DNA of 64,000 nt, taken from the NCBI RefSeq assembly GCF_002261345.1, contig NZ_NEVT01000002.1, positions 124,001-188,000 of the forward strand, read 5' to 3'. Numbering within the stretch: the stretch's first letter is position 1; each line of letters begins with the position of its first letter. The stretch comes from Bordetella genomosp. 2 (GTDB taxonomy: Bacteria; Pseudomonadota; Gammaproteobacteria; Burkholderiales; Burkholderiaceae_B). Made by a program: the position numbers and the translations under genes. A model generated the notes under the pieces. That model was not told the DNA's origin, did not search any database, and was given only the letters and a program-made list of their open reading frames with translations. Shown here one piece after another: positions 25,464 to 34,154 of this stretch.

Positions 25464-27308
25464 TTATTCCCCTTGGTGGGCCACGGAATCTTGCTGATGG
25501 CGCAGGTAGGCGCGCCAGCCGCCGAACTCGGTGATGTCGCGCGCGCCCGCGATGCCGTACGGCTCGCAAATGAAACCCTTCACCTGGCGCCCGTCGGCGA
25601 GTTCGAGCGTGCCGATTCCCAGCGGCGGCGGGATCTCGGCCACGAATTCGCCGAACGCGGCATGCGAGAGCTCCCAGATCTCCACGGCGATGGAAGCGCC
25701 CGCGGCGGCCCGCGCCAGGCCGGGCTTGGGCGGCGTGCTGTCGGCCAGCGCATACAAGCGGTACGCCGGGGCGCTGTGAGTGGCTTCGAGGAAGCGCGCC
25801 CCGCGCGAGGTCAGTTGATGGTTTAGCGGCATGCCGCGCAGATGCGCTCCCACGACGGCGACCCGCACCCCCTGGGTCGGCGCGGCGGACCGTGGCGCGA
25901 GCGTGGTCGGCCGGGCCCGGCCGGTGGCGCCCAGGGTGCCGCCCTGCGCGGCTTCCCAGCGGCGTCCGAACTCGGCCAGCGCGCGATCATGCCAGGCCGG
26001 GCCGATCAAGGTGATGCCGCAGGGCAGCCCGTCGGCGCGCATGCCAGCGGGCAACGCCAGCGCGGACAAGTCGGCCAGGTTGGCGAAGTTGGTGTAGACC
26101 CCCAGCCGGGTATTCAGCGCGACCGGCTCTTCGCGCAGTTGCGCGATGGTGTAGATGGACGGCGAGGTGGGCACGACCATGGCGTCGTAGCCGGCCAGCG
26201 TCTGCTGGATGACGCGCGCCAGCGCGGCGCGGCGGTACTCGGCCTCGAAGGCGTCGACGGCACTGTAGCGGGCCGCCTGCTCGACGATGCCGCGCACGAC
26301 CGGCTCGATTGCATCGGGCGCCCGCTCGTGCAGGGCGCGTACCGCCGCGTAGCGCTCGGCGACCCATGGCCCCTGGTACAGCAGGTCGGCCAGCTGGCGG
26401 AACGGCGCGAAGTCGATGGGGTGCAGCGTTGCCCCCAGCGTGCGCAACGCGTCCAGGGAGCGCTCATAGGCCGCCTGCGCCTGCGCGTCGCCGTGGAACT
26501 CGGGCTCGGCGGGAATGGCCAGGCGCGGCTGGCGGGCCAGCTGGGCGGGCATGGCCGGCGCGGGGCGCGAGTATGGGTCGTGTGCGTCATAGCCGCCCGC
26601 CAGCATGGCCACGGTGTCGGCATCGCCGACCGTCAGCGCGAAGATCGACACGCAGTCCAGGGTGCGGCAAGCCGGCACGACGCCGCGCGTGCTGAGCCAG
26701 CCACGGCTCGGCTTGAGCCCGACGATGTTGTTGAAGCCGGCCGGCACGCGGCCGGATCCGGCGGTATCGGTGCCCAGCGCGAAGGCGGCCAGCCCGCGCG
26801 CCACGACGCTGGCCGAGCCCGAGCTGGAGCCGCCGCTGATATACGCGGGATCGAAGGTGTTGGGCACGGCGCCGTGCGGCGAACGCGTGCCCACCAGGCC
26901 GGTGGCGAACTGGTCCAGGTTGGTCTTGCCGATCAGGATGGCGCCCGCCGCGCGCAGGCGCCGCACGACGTCGGCGTCTTGCGCCGCCGTGTATGCGAAG
27001 GCGGGGCAGGCCGCCGTGGTGGGCCAGCCGGCGGCGTCGATGTTGTCCTTGATGGCGAATGGCACGCCATATAACGGCAGGCGGGCCAGGTCGCCGTCCG
27101 CCTGCGCCAGTTGGCGCGCCAGCGTGTCGAGTTGTTCCTGCAGGCATGCTGCGTCGGCGCGGCAGATCCAGGCAGGGTCGTCCGCTTGCAGGCCGGCGAC
27201 CAGCCGGCCCAGCAATTCGGCCGGCTGCGCGCCATGCTCGCGATAAGCCGCCTGCCAGTCGGCCAGGGTCCATCCGCGCGTTGCTTCGATGACATTGTGG
27301 GCATTCAT
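25464..27308 (-). CDS. atzF: Allophanate hydrolase
   Basis: A 614-residue enzyme that splits allophanate into ammonia and CO2, the second half of the urea amidolyase route. The N-terminal amidase-signature domain (about 1-440) shows Lys87 in A-I-K-D-N, G-G-S-S-S-G (159-164) and T-A-G-S-G-R-V-P (182-189, nucleophile Ser185). The C-terminal domain (about 470-614) contains the conserved E-P-Y-G-I near the end. The start at 27308 gives M-N-A-H-N-V-I-E-A and lies directly behind a GntR-type palindrome and a sigma54 promoter. First gene of the atzF-urea carboxylase-gntR operon, divergent from urtABCDE. Confidence 0.92.
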   Translation of the reverse strand: MNAHNVIEATRGWTLADWQAAYREHGAQPAELLGRLVAGLQADDPAWICRADAACLQEQLDTLARQLAQADGDLARLPLYGVPFAIKDNIDAAGWPTTAACPAFAYTAAQDADVVRRLRAAGAILIGKTNLDQFATGLVGTRSPHGAVPNTFDPAYISGGSSSGSASVVARGLAAFALGTDTAGSGRVPAGFNNIVGLKPSRGWLSTRGVVPACRTLDCVSIFALTVGDADTVAMLAGGYDAHDPYSRPAPAMPAQLARQPRLAIPAEPEFHGDAQAQAAYERSLDALRTLGATLHPIDFAPFRQLADLLYQGPWVAERYAAVRALHERAPDAIEPVVRGIVEQAARYSAVDAFEAEYRRAALARVIQQTLAGYDAMVVPTSPSIYTIAQLREEPVALNTRLGVYTNFANLADLSALALPAGMRADGLPCGITLIGPAWHDRALAEFGRRWEAAQGGTLGATGRARPTTLAPRSAAPTQGVRVAVVGAHLRGMPLNHQLTSRGARFLEATHSAPAYRLYALADSTPPKPGLARAAAGASIAVEIWELSHAAFGEFVAEIPPPLGIGTLELADGRQVKGFICEPYGIAGARDITEFGGWRAYLRHQQDSVAHQGE

Positions 27309-27322
27309 GCCTGGGATCCTCG

Positions 27323-27334
27323 CTTGTATACAAG
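27323..27334. promoter_or_regulatory. GntR-type operator palindrome CTTGTATACAAG
   Basis: A perfect 12-base palindrome 15 bases before the atzF start codon and just after the transcription start expected from the upstream sigma54 promoter. FCD-GntR repressors commonly use TTGTATACAA-like sites, and such a regulator is the last gene of this operon. A repressor here would block elongation or early initiation. Confidence 0.6.
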
Positions 27335-27348
27335 TCGTTCCAACCAAA

Positions 27349-27364
27349 GCAATCGATATGCCAA
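27349..27364 (-). promoter_or_regulatory. Sigma54 promoter for atzF-urea carboxylase
   Basis: On the minus strand this reads TTGGCATATCGATTGC: the GG of the -24 box and the GC of the -12 box are exactly 10 bases apart, matching the sigma54 consensus TGGCAC-N5-TTGC. Transcription would begin near 27337, about 30 bases before atzF. It is a near mirror image of the promoter at 27633, sharing the sequence TTGGCATA and the flank TTGCTTT. Confidence 0.75.
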
Positions 27365-27495
27365 CTTCGGCCCCTTGCCGGCAGAGCCAGTATCCATGCG
27401 GGTTTGCGCGCGACGCCCCAGGCCACGCCGGCGGCCCGCCGCATCGCGGGCACGTGCCCGGGCCGCGCGTCCACGCACCGAAGCCGGGCATGCAT

Positions 27496-27510
27496 GCACT
27501 GATGCCGTGC
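27496..27510. promoter_or_regulatory. NtrC-like enhancer site
   Basis: GCAC-N7-GTGC has the exact half-site spacing of NtrC sites such as the enhancer before E. coli glnA. It lies about 125-150 bases from each of the two sigma54 promoters, a usual enhancer distance. A second partial site (GCACC, 27515-27519) follows. The rest of the 27335-27757 region holds no gene; GGGCACGTGCCC (27448-27459) is another palindrome of unknown use. Confidence 0.5.
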
Positions 27511-27632
27511 CTCTGCACCAACATCGGGGCCGCGCCGGCCCGCTGCATCGAAAGGCTTTGGCCGGACGGCGTGCCCCGCGCATGCCCGCGCCATCGCGGC
27601 CGCCCTGTGTCCGGCCAAGCTTCGCAGGCGAG

Positions 27633-27648
27633 TTGGCATACGAATTGC
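27633..27648 (+). promoter_or_regulatory. Sigma54 promoter for urtABCDE
   Basis: TTGGCATACGAATTGC has GG and GC separated by exactly 10 bases, fitting the -24/-12 sigma54 promoter. Transcription would start near 27660 and give a leader of about 100 bases before urtA, whose ATG at 27758 follows an AGAAAAGGA site. The near-identical opposite-strand copy at 27349-27364 makes this a divergent pair. Confidence 0.75.
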
Positions 27649-27757
27649 TTTTGCCCTGATGCACGCGTGGTCGCGGCGTTCGCGATGCGGGCATGGTTTC
27701 GATGCACAGGCAGATCACGCCGGCGCTGCCGGCCCATTCAAGAAAAGGATCCAAGCG

Positions 27758-29008
27758 ATGAAGCGCAGACTCGTACTGAAGCAGTTGACCGCCGCCAGCC
27801 TGTTGGCGTTGGCGGGCTGGGCGCCGGCAGCGATGGCCGCCGACACCATCAAGGTCGGCATCCTGCATTCGTTGTCGGGCACCATGGCGATTTCCGAGAC
27901 CTCGCTCAAGGACGTGGCCCTGATGGCGATCGAGGAGATCAACGCGCAGGGCGGCGTCCTGGGCAAGCAGCTCGAGCCCGTAGTGGTGGACCCGGCCTCG
28001 AACTGGCCGCTGTTCGCCGAGAAGGCCCGCCAGCTGCTCGCGCAGGACAAAGTGTCGGTGGTGTTCGGCTGCTGGACCTCGGTGTCGCGCAAGTCGGTGC
28101 TGCCGGTATTCAAGGAACTCAACGGCCTGCTGTTCTATCCCGTGCAGTACGAAGGCGAGGAGCTGGAGAAGAACGTGTTCTATACCGGCGCGGCTCCCAA
28201 CCAGCAGGCCATTCCCGCGGTGGAATACCTGATGAGCGAGGACGGCGGCGGCGCCAAGCGCTTCGTGCTGCTGGGCACCGACTATGTCTATCCGCGCACG
28301 ACCAACAAGATCCTGCGCGCCTTCCTTCACTCGAAGGGCGTGAAGGACGAGGACATCCAGGAGGTCTACACGCCGTTCGGCCATTCGGACTACCAGACCA
28401 TCGTCGCCGACATCAAGCGGTTCGCCACGGGCGGCCGCACCGCCGTGGTCTCGACCATCAACGGCGACTCCAACGTGCCCTTCTACAAGGAGCTGGGCAA
28501 TGCCGGCCTGAAAGCCACCGACGTGCCGGTCGTGGCGTTCTCGGTCGGCGAGGAAGAGCTGCGCGGCGTCGATACCAAGCCGCTGGTCGGCCACCTGGCC
28601 GCCTGGAACTACTTCCAGTCGATCAAGAATCCCGTCAACGCGGCCTTCATCGACAAGTGGCGCGCCTATGCCAAGGCGCGCAATCTGCCCAATGCCGGCA
28701 CGGCAGTCACCAATGACCCGATGGAAGCCACCTATATCGGCATCCACATGTGGAAGCAGGCGGTCGAGAAGGCCGGCACAACCGAGGTCGATTCCGTGAT
28801 CGGCGCCATGGGCGGCCAGACCTTCGAGGCGCCGGACGGCTTCACCGTGCAAATGGACCAGACCAACCACCACTTGCACAAGCCGGTCTACATCGGCGAG
28901 ATCAAGGCGGACGGCCAGTTCAACGTGGTGTGGAAGAGCAAGGGGCCGATCCGCGCCCAGCCGTGGAGTCCGTACATTCCCGGCAATGAAGGCAAGCAGG
29001 GCCTGTAG
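27758..29008 (+). CDS. urtA: Urea ABC transporter substrate-binding protein
   Basis: A 416-residue periplasmic receptor for urea and the first gene of urtABCDE. The signal peptide runs through A-A-M-A-A-D (about 25-30). The mature protein opens D-T-I-K-V-G-I-L-H-S-L-S-G-T-M-A-I-S-E, the hallmark of UrtA/FmdD-type receptors, and contains F-G-C-W-T-S and Y-P-V-Q-Y-E-G-E-E, conserved in UrtA. An in-frame start at 27659 would put an extra 33 polar residues before the signal peptide, so 27758 is preferred. The gene sits behind a sigma54 promoter, so it is probably induced by nitrogen limitation. Confidence 0.93.
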   Translation: MKRRLVLKQLTAASLLALAGWAPAAMAADTIKVGILHSLSGTMAISETSLKDVALMAIEEINAQGGVLGKQLEPVVVDPASNWPLFAEKARQLLAQDKVSVVFGCWTSVSRKSVLPVFKELNGLLFYPVQYEGEELEKNVFYTGAAPNQQAIPAVEYLMSEDGGGAKRFVLLGTDYVYPRTTNKILRAFLHSKGVKDEDIQEVYTPFGHSDYQTIVADIKRFATGGRTAVVSTINGDSNVPFYKELGNAGLKATDVPVVAFSVGEEELRGVDTKPLVGHLAAWNYFQSIKNPVNAAFIDKWRAYAKARNLPNAGTAVTNDPMEATYIGIHMWKQAVEKAGTTEVDSVIGAMGGQTFEAPDGFTVQMDQTNHHLHKPVYIGEIKADGQFNVVWKSKGPIRAQPWSPYIPGNEGKQGL

Positions 29009-29021
29009 GCGCGGAGAAGCG

Positions 29022-30650
29022 ATGATGCGCAGCGCGTTTGTGGTGCGGCTCCTGCTACGCCTGGCCATGGCCTGGCTGGCGGGGGCCTGGACGCCGGCCG
29101 CCGTGTCGGGCGGCCTGGATCCGGCGCTGCTGGCGCCATTGGCGGGCGATGACACCGACGCCCGGCTGGCCGCCATCGCGCGCCTGGGCGCGCAGCCGGC
29201 GCCGCAGGCGGCGGCTGTGCTGGAGGCGCTCGCCAGCGACCGGCTGCATGCCGCGCCGGACGGCAGGCTGGTGATGGATACCGGCGCGGGCGCGGTCGAT
29301 GCCGCGACGGGCCAGCCTGTCGACATGCCGGCGTCGGCGGACGCGATATCGGTCAACAATCGCCTGCGCCGCGCCATCGCGGCCGCGCTGGCCACCGCGC
29401 GCCTGCACGCGCCCGATCCGGCCCAGCGGCTCGCGGCCGCGCAGCGCCTGCAGCGCGGCGCCGACCCGGCCGCGCTGCCCATGCTGGAGAAAGCCCTGGC
29501 GTCCGAACCGGATGCCCGGGTCAGGGCGGCGTTGGAGATCGCCGCCGCGACGCTGCAGTTGCAAAGCCCGGCGCCGGCGGTGCGCCGCCATGCCGCCGAG
29601 ACCCTGGGCGAGAGCGGCAACGCGGCGTTCCGGCCGGTGCTGGCGGCGTTGCTGCAGCAGGATGCCGCGGGGCGCTACGCCGAACCCGATGCCGACGTGC
29701 GCGCCGCCGCGGCCGCCGCCTTGCATCGCATCGAGCGGCACCTGTCGCTGGTGGAATGGGCGGGCAACTTGTTCTACGGCATCAGCCTGGGCAGCGTGCT
29801 GCTGCTGGCGGCGCTGGGCCTGGCAATCACCTTCGGCCTGATGGGCGTGATCAACATGGCCCACGGCGAACTGTTGATGATCGGCGCCTACGTCGCCTAT
29901 GCGGTGCAGGCCTTGTTCCGGCTCTGGTTTCCGCAATGGCTGGATGCCTACGTGATCGCCGCCCTGCCGGTGGCTTTCACGGTCACCGGACTGGTGGGCA
30001 TGGCGCTGGAGCGCACGGTGATCCGCTGGCTGTACGGACGGCCGCTGGAGACGCTGCTGGCCACCTGGGGCATCAGCCTGATGCTCATGCAGGCGGTGCG
30101 CACCATGTTCGGCGCGCAGAATGTCGAAGTCGCCAACCCGTCATGGATGAGCGGCGGCATCACGGTGCCGGGCAGCCTGGTGCTTTCCTACAACCGCCTC
30201 GCCATCATCGTGTTCGCCGTGCTGGTGGTGGCGTTCGTGTGGCTCTTGCTGAACCATACGCGGCTGGGCCTGTTCGTGCGGGCCATCACGCAGAACCGCC
30301 GCATGGCCGATTGCGTGGGCGTGCCCACCGGCCGGGTCGACATGCTGGCCTTCGGGCTGGGCTCGGGCATCGCCGGGCTGGCCGGCGTGGCCTTGTCGCA
30401 GCTGGGCAACGTCGGCCCCGACCTGGGGCGCGCGTACATCGTCGATTCGTTCATGGTAGTCGTGCTGGGCGGCGTGGGGCAGTTGGCCGGCACCGTGGTG
30501 GCGGCATTGGGGCTGGGCGCCATTACCAAGTTTCTCGAGCCTCATTCCGGAGCCGTCATGGCCAAGATCGCCATCCTGGTGCTGATCGTGTTGTTCGTGC
30601 AGAAGCGGCCGCAAGGCCTGTTCGCGCCGCGCGGCAGGAGCGTCGAATGA
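29022..30650 (+). CDS. urtB: Urea ABC transporter permease UrtB
   Basis: A 542-residue LivH-type permease with the long N-terminal periplasmic extension typical of UrtB. A signal-like segment comes first, followed by about 220 residues of Ala/Leu-rich HEAT-like helices (L-A-A-I-A-R-L-G-A-Q, for example). The membrane part starts near residue 250 with L-F-Y-G-I-S-L-G-S-V-L-L-L-A-A-L-G-L-A-I and contains M-G-V-I-N-M-A-H-G-E and G-V-G-Q-L-A-G-T. The ATG at 29022 follows GCGGAGAAGC and is 13 bases after the urtA stop. Its stop overlaps urtC (ATGA). Confidence 0.92.
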   Translation: MMRSAFVVRLLLRLAMAWLAGAWTPAAVSGGLDPALLAPLAGDDTDARLAAIARLGAQPAPQAAAVLEALASDRLHAAPDGRLVMDTGAGAVDAATGQPVDMPASADAISVNNRLRRAIAAALATARLHAPDPAQRLAAAQRLQRGADPAALPMLEKALASEPDARVRAALEIAAATLQLQSPAPAVRRHAAETLGESGNAAFRPVLAALLQQDAAGRYAEPDADVRAAAAAALHRIERHLSLVEWAGNLFYGISLGSVLLLAALGLAITFGLMGVINMAHGELLMIGAYVAYAVQALFRLWFPQWLDAYVIAALPVAFTVTGLVGMALERTVIRWLYGRPLETLLATWGISLMLMQAVRTMFGAQNVEVANPSWMSGGITVPGSLVLSYNRLAIIVFAVLVVAFVWLLLNHTRLGLFVRAITQNRRMADCVGVPTGRVDMLAFGLGSGIAGLAGVALSQLGNVGPDLGRAYIVDSFMVVVLGGVGQLAGTVVAALGLGAITKFLEPHSGAVMAKIAILVLIVLFVQKRPQGLFAPRGRSVE

Positions 30651-31768
30651 ATGCCGCCACCCTCGACCCGGCGCTGGCGCGCCGTCCGCTGTTCGGCCCG
30701 CGCGCCTGGGCCGCGCTGGCCGTGGCGGTCGCGCTGCTGGCGCTGTTGCCGTGGCTGAACCTGGCATTCCCGCCCGGGCATGCGCTGCATGTGTCGGCCT
30801 ATGCGGTGGCGCTGCTGGGCAAGTTCATGTGTTATGCCCTGGCCGCGCTGGCGCTGGACCTGGTGTGGGGCTATGCCGGCATCCTTTCGCTCGGCCACGG
30901 CCTGTTCTTCGCCCTGGGCGGCTATGCGCACGGCATGTACCTGATGCGCGCCATCGGGCGCGACGGCGTCCACCAGAGCGCCGTGCCCGACTTCATGGTG
31001 TTCCTGAACTGGCAGGAGTATCCCTGGTACTGGGCGTTCACCGACCACTTCTGGTACGCCATGCTGCTGGTGGTGCTGGTGCCGGGCGGCCTGGCGTTCG
31101 TGTTCGGGTACTTTGCGTTCCGTTCGCGCATCAAGGGCGTGTATTTCTCCATCATCACGCAGGCCCTCACTTTCGCGGCCATGCTGCTGTTCTTCCGCAA
31201 CGACACCGGCTTTGGTGGCAACAATGGCTTTACCGATTTCAAGCGCATCCTGGGGTTCGACATCACCGCCCCGACCACGCGCGCGGCGCTGTACTGGATC
31301 ACGCTGGCCGCGCTGTTCGGGGCCTTGGTGCTGGCGCGCGCGGTCACGCAGTCCAAGCTGGGCCGCGTGCTCACGGCGGTGCGCGACGCCGAGAGCCGGG
31401 TGCGCTTCATCGGCTACGAGCCGCTCGGCTTCAAGCTGTTCGTCTGGACCCTTTCGGCCGTGATGTGCGGCGTGGCGGGCGCGCTGTACGTGCCGCAGGT
31501 CGGCATCATCAACCCTGGCGAAATGTCCACCGAGAATTCCATCGAGATGGTGATCTGGGTCGCCACGGGCGGGCGCGGCACCCTGATCGGTCCCATCATC
31601 GGCGCCGGCGCGGTCAACGGCCTGAAGACCTGGTTCACCAGCGTGTTTCCGGAGTTCTGGCTGTATGCCCTGGGCCTGATCTTCGTGCTGGTGACGCTGC
31701 TGCTGCCGCAGGGCATCGTCGGCCTGGTGCGGCGCTGGGCGGCGCGCCGGCAGGAGCACACAGCATGA
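30647..31768 (+). CDS. urtC: Urea ABC transporter permease UrtC
   Basis: A 373-residue LivM-type inner-membrane permease with eight to ten hydrophobic helices. L-V-W-G-Y-A-G-I-L-S-L-G-H-G (about 72-85) is the family motif, G-Y-F-A-F-R-S-R-I-K-G-V-Y-F-S-I-I-T-Q-A appears mid-protein, and I-N-P-G-E-M-S-T-E-N-S-I is diagnostic of UrtC. The start overlaps the urtB stop and the end overlaps urtD, both by four bases, so the five genes form one tightly coupled operon. Confidence 0.93.
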   Translation: MNAATLDPALARRPLFGPRAWAALAVAVALLALLPWLNLAFPPGHALHVSAYAVALLGKFMCYALAALALDLVWGYAGILSLGHGLFFALGGYAHGMYLMRAIGRDGVHQSAVPDFMVFLNWQEYPWYWAFTDHFWYAMLLVVLVPGGLAFVFGYFAFRSRIKGVYFSIITQALTFAAMLLFFRNDTGFGGNNGFTDFKRILGFDITAPTTRAALYWITLAALFGALVLARAVTQSKLGRVLTAVRDAESRVRFIGYEPLGFKLFVWTLSAVMCGVAGALYVPQVGIINPGEMSTENSIEMVIWVATGGRGTLIGPIIGAGAVNGLKTWFTSVFPEFWLYALGLIFVLVTLLLPQGIVGLVRRWAARRQEHTA

Positions 31769-32607
31769 GCATCGAATTCAACCGGCCGGCAGCCGCCGGC
31801 GACGGCGGTCCGGGCGGCGAGGCCTCGTACGGCCGGATCAAGCCGCAGGGCGTGGACACCACCCATGGCGCCATTCTGTACCTGGACGGCATCACGGTCA
31901 GTTTCGACGGTTTCAAGGCGCTGAACGACCTGACGCTGGATATCGGCGTGGGCGAGCTGCGCTGCATCATCGGTCCCAACGGCGCGGGCAAGACCACCAT
32001 GATGGATGTCATCACGGGCAAGACCCGGCCCAGCGCCGGCACCGCGTTTTTCGGCCAGAACATCGACCTTGCCACGCTGAACGAGGCGCAGATCGCGCGC
32101 GCCGGCATCGGCCGCAAGTTCCAGCGGCCCACGGTGTTCGAGCAGCATACGGTGTTCGAGAACCTGGAAATGGCCATGAAGACCGACAAGCGCGTGCGCC
32201 CGACTTTGTTCGCCCGCCTGACCGGCGAGCAGGCCGACCGCATCGCCGAAGTCCTGGCGCTGATCCGGCTCACCGAGGCGGCATGGCGCGCGGCGGGGCT
32301 GCTGTCGCACGGCCAGAAGCAGTGGCTGGAGATCGGCATGCTGCTCATGCAGGAGCCGCAATTGTTGCTGCTGGATGAGCCGGTAGCCGGCATGACCGAC
32401 GCCGAGACCGAGCGCACCGGCGAGCTGCTGAACGAATTGCGCGGCCGCCATTCGCTGATGGTGGTCGAGCACGACATGGATTTCGTGGCGCGCATCGCCG
32501 ATGGCGGCAAGGTGACGGTGCTGCACGAGGGCGCGGTGCTGGCCGAGGGCACGATGGCCCAGGTGCAGGCGGATCCGCGGGTCGTCGAAGTCTATCTGGG
32601 GCGCTGA
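31765..32607 (+). CDS. urtD: Urea ABC transporter ATP-binding protein UrtD
   Basis: A 280-residue LivG-type ATPase. [11 protein letters not shown] (about 71-81) is Walker A. I-G-R-K-F-Q-R-P-T-V-F is the Q-loop segment of the Urt/Liv family. The signature is L-S-H-G-Q-K-Q, where S-H-G-Q replaces S-G-G-Q, as usual in UrtD, and L-L-L-D-E-P-V-A-G-M is Walker B. A 35-residue polar N-terminal extension precedes the domain. It pairs with UrtE as the motor heterodimer of the urea importer. Confidence 0.93.
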   Translation: MSIEFNRPAAAGDGGPGGEASYGRIKPQGVDTTHGAILYLDGITVSFDGFKALNDLTLDIGVGELRCIIGPNGAGKTTMMDVITGKTRPSAGTAFFGQNIDLATLNEAQIARAGIGRKFQRPTVFEQHTVFENLEMAMKTDKRVRPTLFARLTGEQADRIAEVLALIRLTEAAWRAAGLLSHGQKQWLEIGMLLMQEPQLLLLDEPVAGMTDAETERTGELLNELRGRHSLMVVEHDMDFVARIADGGKVTVLHEGAVLAEGTMAQVQADPRVVEVYLGR

Positions 32608-32608
32608 G

Positions 32609-33307
32609 ATGCTGGAAGTGCAAGCCATCGACCAATACTATGGCGGCAGCCATACCCTGCGCGGCGTGTCGCTGTCGCTGCGGCGGGGCGAATGCCTCGG
32701 GCTGCTGGGGCGCAATGGCGTGGGCAAGACCACGCTGCTGAAGTGCCTGATGGGCGTACTGCCCGTGGCGGGCGGCAAGGTAATGTTCGAAGGACAGGAT
32801 ATTTCGCGCCTGCCGCCGCATCGGCGCGCGGCGCTGGGCATCGCCTACGTGCCGCAGGGCCGCGACATCTTCGCTCGGCTCACGGTGGAAGAGAACATCA
32901 TCATGGGCATGGCGCGCTTCCCCGCCGCGCGGGCGCGCCGCGTCAAGGAGGAAGTGTTCGAGTTGTTTCCGGTGCTCAAGGCCATGCTGGGGCGCCGCGG
33001 CGGCGACTTGTCCGGCGGCCAGCAGCAGCAGCTGGCCATTGCCCGCGCGCTGGTGGCCGAGCCGCGCCTGATCATCCTCGACGAACCCACCGAGGGCATC
33101 CAGCCTTCCATCATCAAGGATATCGGGCGGGTGATCCGGCTGCTGCGCGCGCGCGGGGACATCGGCATCCTGCTGTGCGAACAATATTTCGACTTCGCGC
33201 ACGAGCTGGCCGACCATTTCGTGGTGCTGTCGCGCGGCGAAGTGGTGGCCCGGGGTGCCCACGCGGAGATGGGCGGCGAGGACGTGCGCAGACATCTGTC
33301 AGTGTAG
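32609..33307 (+). CDS. urtE: Urea ABC transporter ATP-binding protein UrtE
   Basis: A 232-residue LivF-type ATPase and the last gene of the urea importer. L-L-G-R-N-G-V-G-K-T-T (about 34-44) is Walker A, Y-V-P-Q-G-R-D-I-F the Q-loop, L-S-G-G-Q-Q-Q-Q the signature and I-I-L-D-E-P-T-E-G-I-Q-P Walker B. The last motif is specific to UrtE, where LivF has T-x-G-L-x-P. It begins 1 base after urtD ends. Nothing recognisable as a terminator follows in the next 150 bases. Confidence 0.93.
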   Translation: MLEVQAIDQYYGGSHTLRGVSLSLRRGECLGLLGRNGVGKTTLLKCLMGVLPVAGGKVMFEGQDISRLPPHRRAALGIAYVPQGRDIFARLTVEENIIMGMARFPAARARRVKEEVFELFPVLKAMLGRRGGDLSGGQQQQLAIARALVAEPRLIILDEPTEGIQPSIIKDIGRVIRLLRARGDIGILLCEQYFDFAHELADHFVVLSRGEVVARGAHAEMGGEDVRRHLSV

Positions 33308-33464
33308 AGCCTGATTCAAATGCACAAGCCTGTTACAGCGATTCTTGTTACCCTTCTGGGCGGAGAAGTACTCCTTTTTTCCGCAAGCCCCTATCGATAC
33401 GCTGTCAGTGCCCGCCATTCCGACCTTACCCGTTCCGCCCGCGGCGCCGCGCCGCGCCTGGGCC

Positions 33465-34148
33465 GTGTCCACCTCGCGCCGCGCCGGCGCCGTGCTGTGC
33501 GCCAGCCTGCTCATGCTGCTGGCCGCGTGCAGCTCCACCAAGGTCGGGCCCGGCTATTACCGGGTGCAGTCCGGCGATACGCTCACGAAGATCGCGCGCC
33601 AGCACAACACCAGCGTATCGGAGCTGATGCGGCTGAACAACCTGTCCAACCCCAACCGCATCAGCAAGGGCCAGCTGCTGCGCGTCAGCGCCAAGGGCGG
33701 CGCCGCGCCGGCCCCCGCCGCCACGCCCACCCCCAGCCCCCGTCCGGCGCCCACGCCGGCCGCCTCCGCGGCGGCGCTGCGCAACCTCAAGCTGGTATGG
33801 CCGGCCGCGGGCACGGTCACGCAGCGCTATAACGGCAGTTCGTCCAAGGGCATCACCATCGTCAACAAGGCCGGCACGCCGGTGGTCGCGGCCGCGCCGG
33901 GCAGCGTCGTGTACGCCGGCAATCGCCTGCGCGGCTACGGCAATCTGGTGATCGTGCAGCACTCGGGCGATTTCCTCAGCATCTATGCCCACAACAGCAA
34001 GATGCTGGTGAAAGAAGGGCAGAAGGTCTCGCAAGGCCAGCAGATCGCCGAAATGGGCGGCACCGACCGCAGCGGCACCGCGCTGTACTTCGAGCTGCGC
34101 CATCGCGGCCAGCCGGTCGACCCCTCTGGCGCGCTGCCGCCGCGCTGA
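33465..34148 (+). CDS. NlpD-like LysM/LytM lipoprotein (amidase-activator type)
   Basis: A lipoprotein with signal M-S-T-S-R-R...L-L-A-A-C (lipobox Cys22), a LysM peptidoglycan-binding domain (about 31-75, Y-R-V-Q-S-G-D-T-L), a Pro/Ala linker (80-105), and a C-terminal LytM/M23 domain (110-222). Active LytM needs H-x-x-x-D and H-x-H. Here the first site reads S-K-G-I-T and only one His remains in Y-A-H-N, as in E. coli NlpD, so it probably activates a cell-wall amidase at division and does not cut peptidoglycan itself. The reading frame extends upstream to 33345 (TTG) or 33408 (GTG), but only the GTG at 33465 gives a normal-length signal. Confidence 0.75.
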   Translation: MSTSRRAGAVLCASLLMLLAACSSTKVGPGYYRVQSGDTLTKIARQHNTSVSELMRLNNLSNPNRISKGQLLRVSAKGGAAPAPAATPTPSPRPAPTPAASAAALRNLKLVWPAAGTVTQRYNGSSSKGITIVNKAGTPVVAAAPGSVVYAGNRLRGYGNLVIVQHSGDFLSIYAHNSKMLVKEGQKVSQGQQIAEMGGTDRSGTALYFELRHRGQPVDPSGALPPR

Positions 34149-34154
34149 GCGCGC

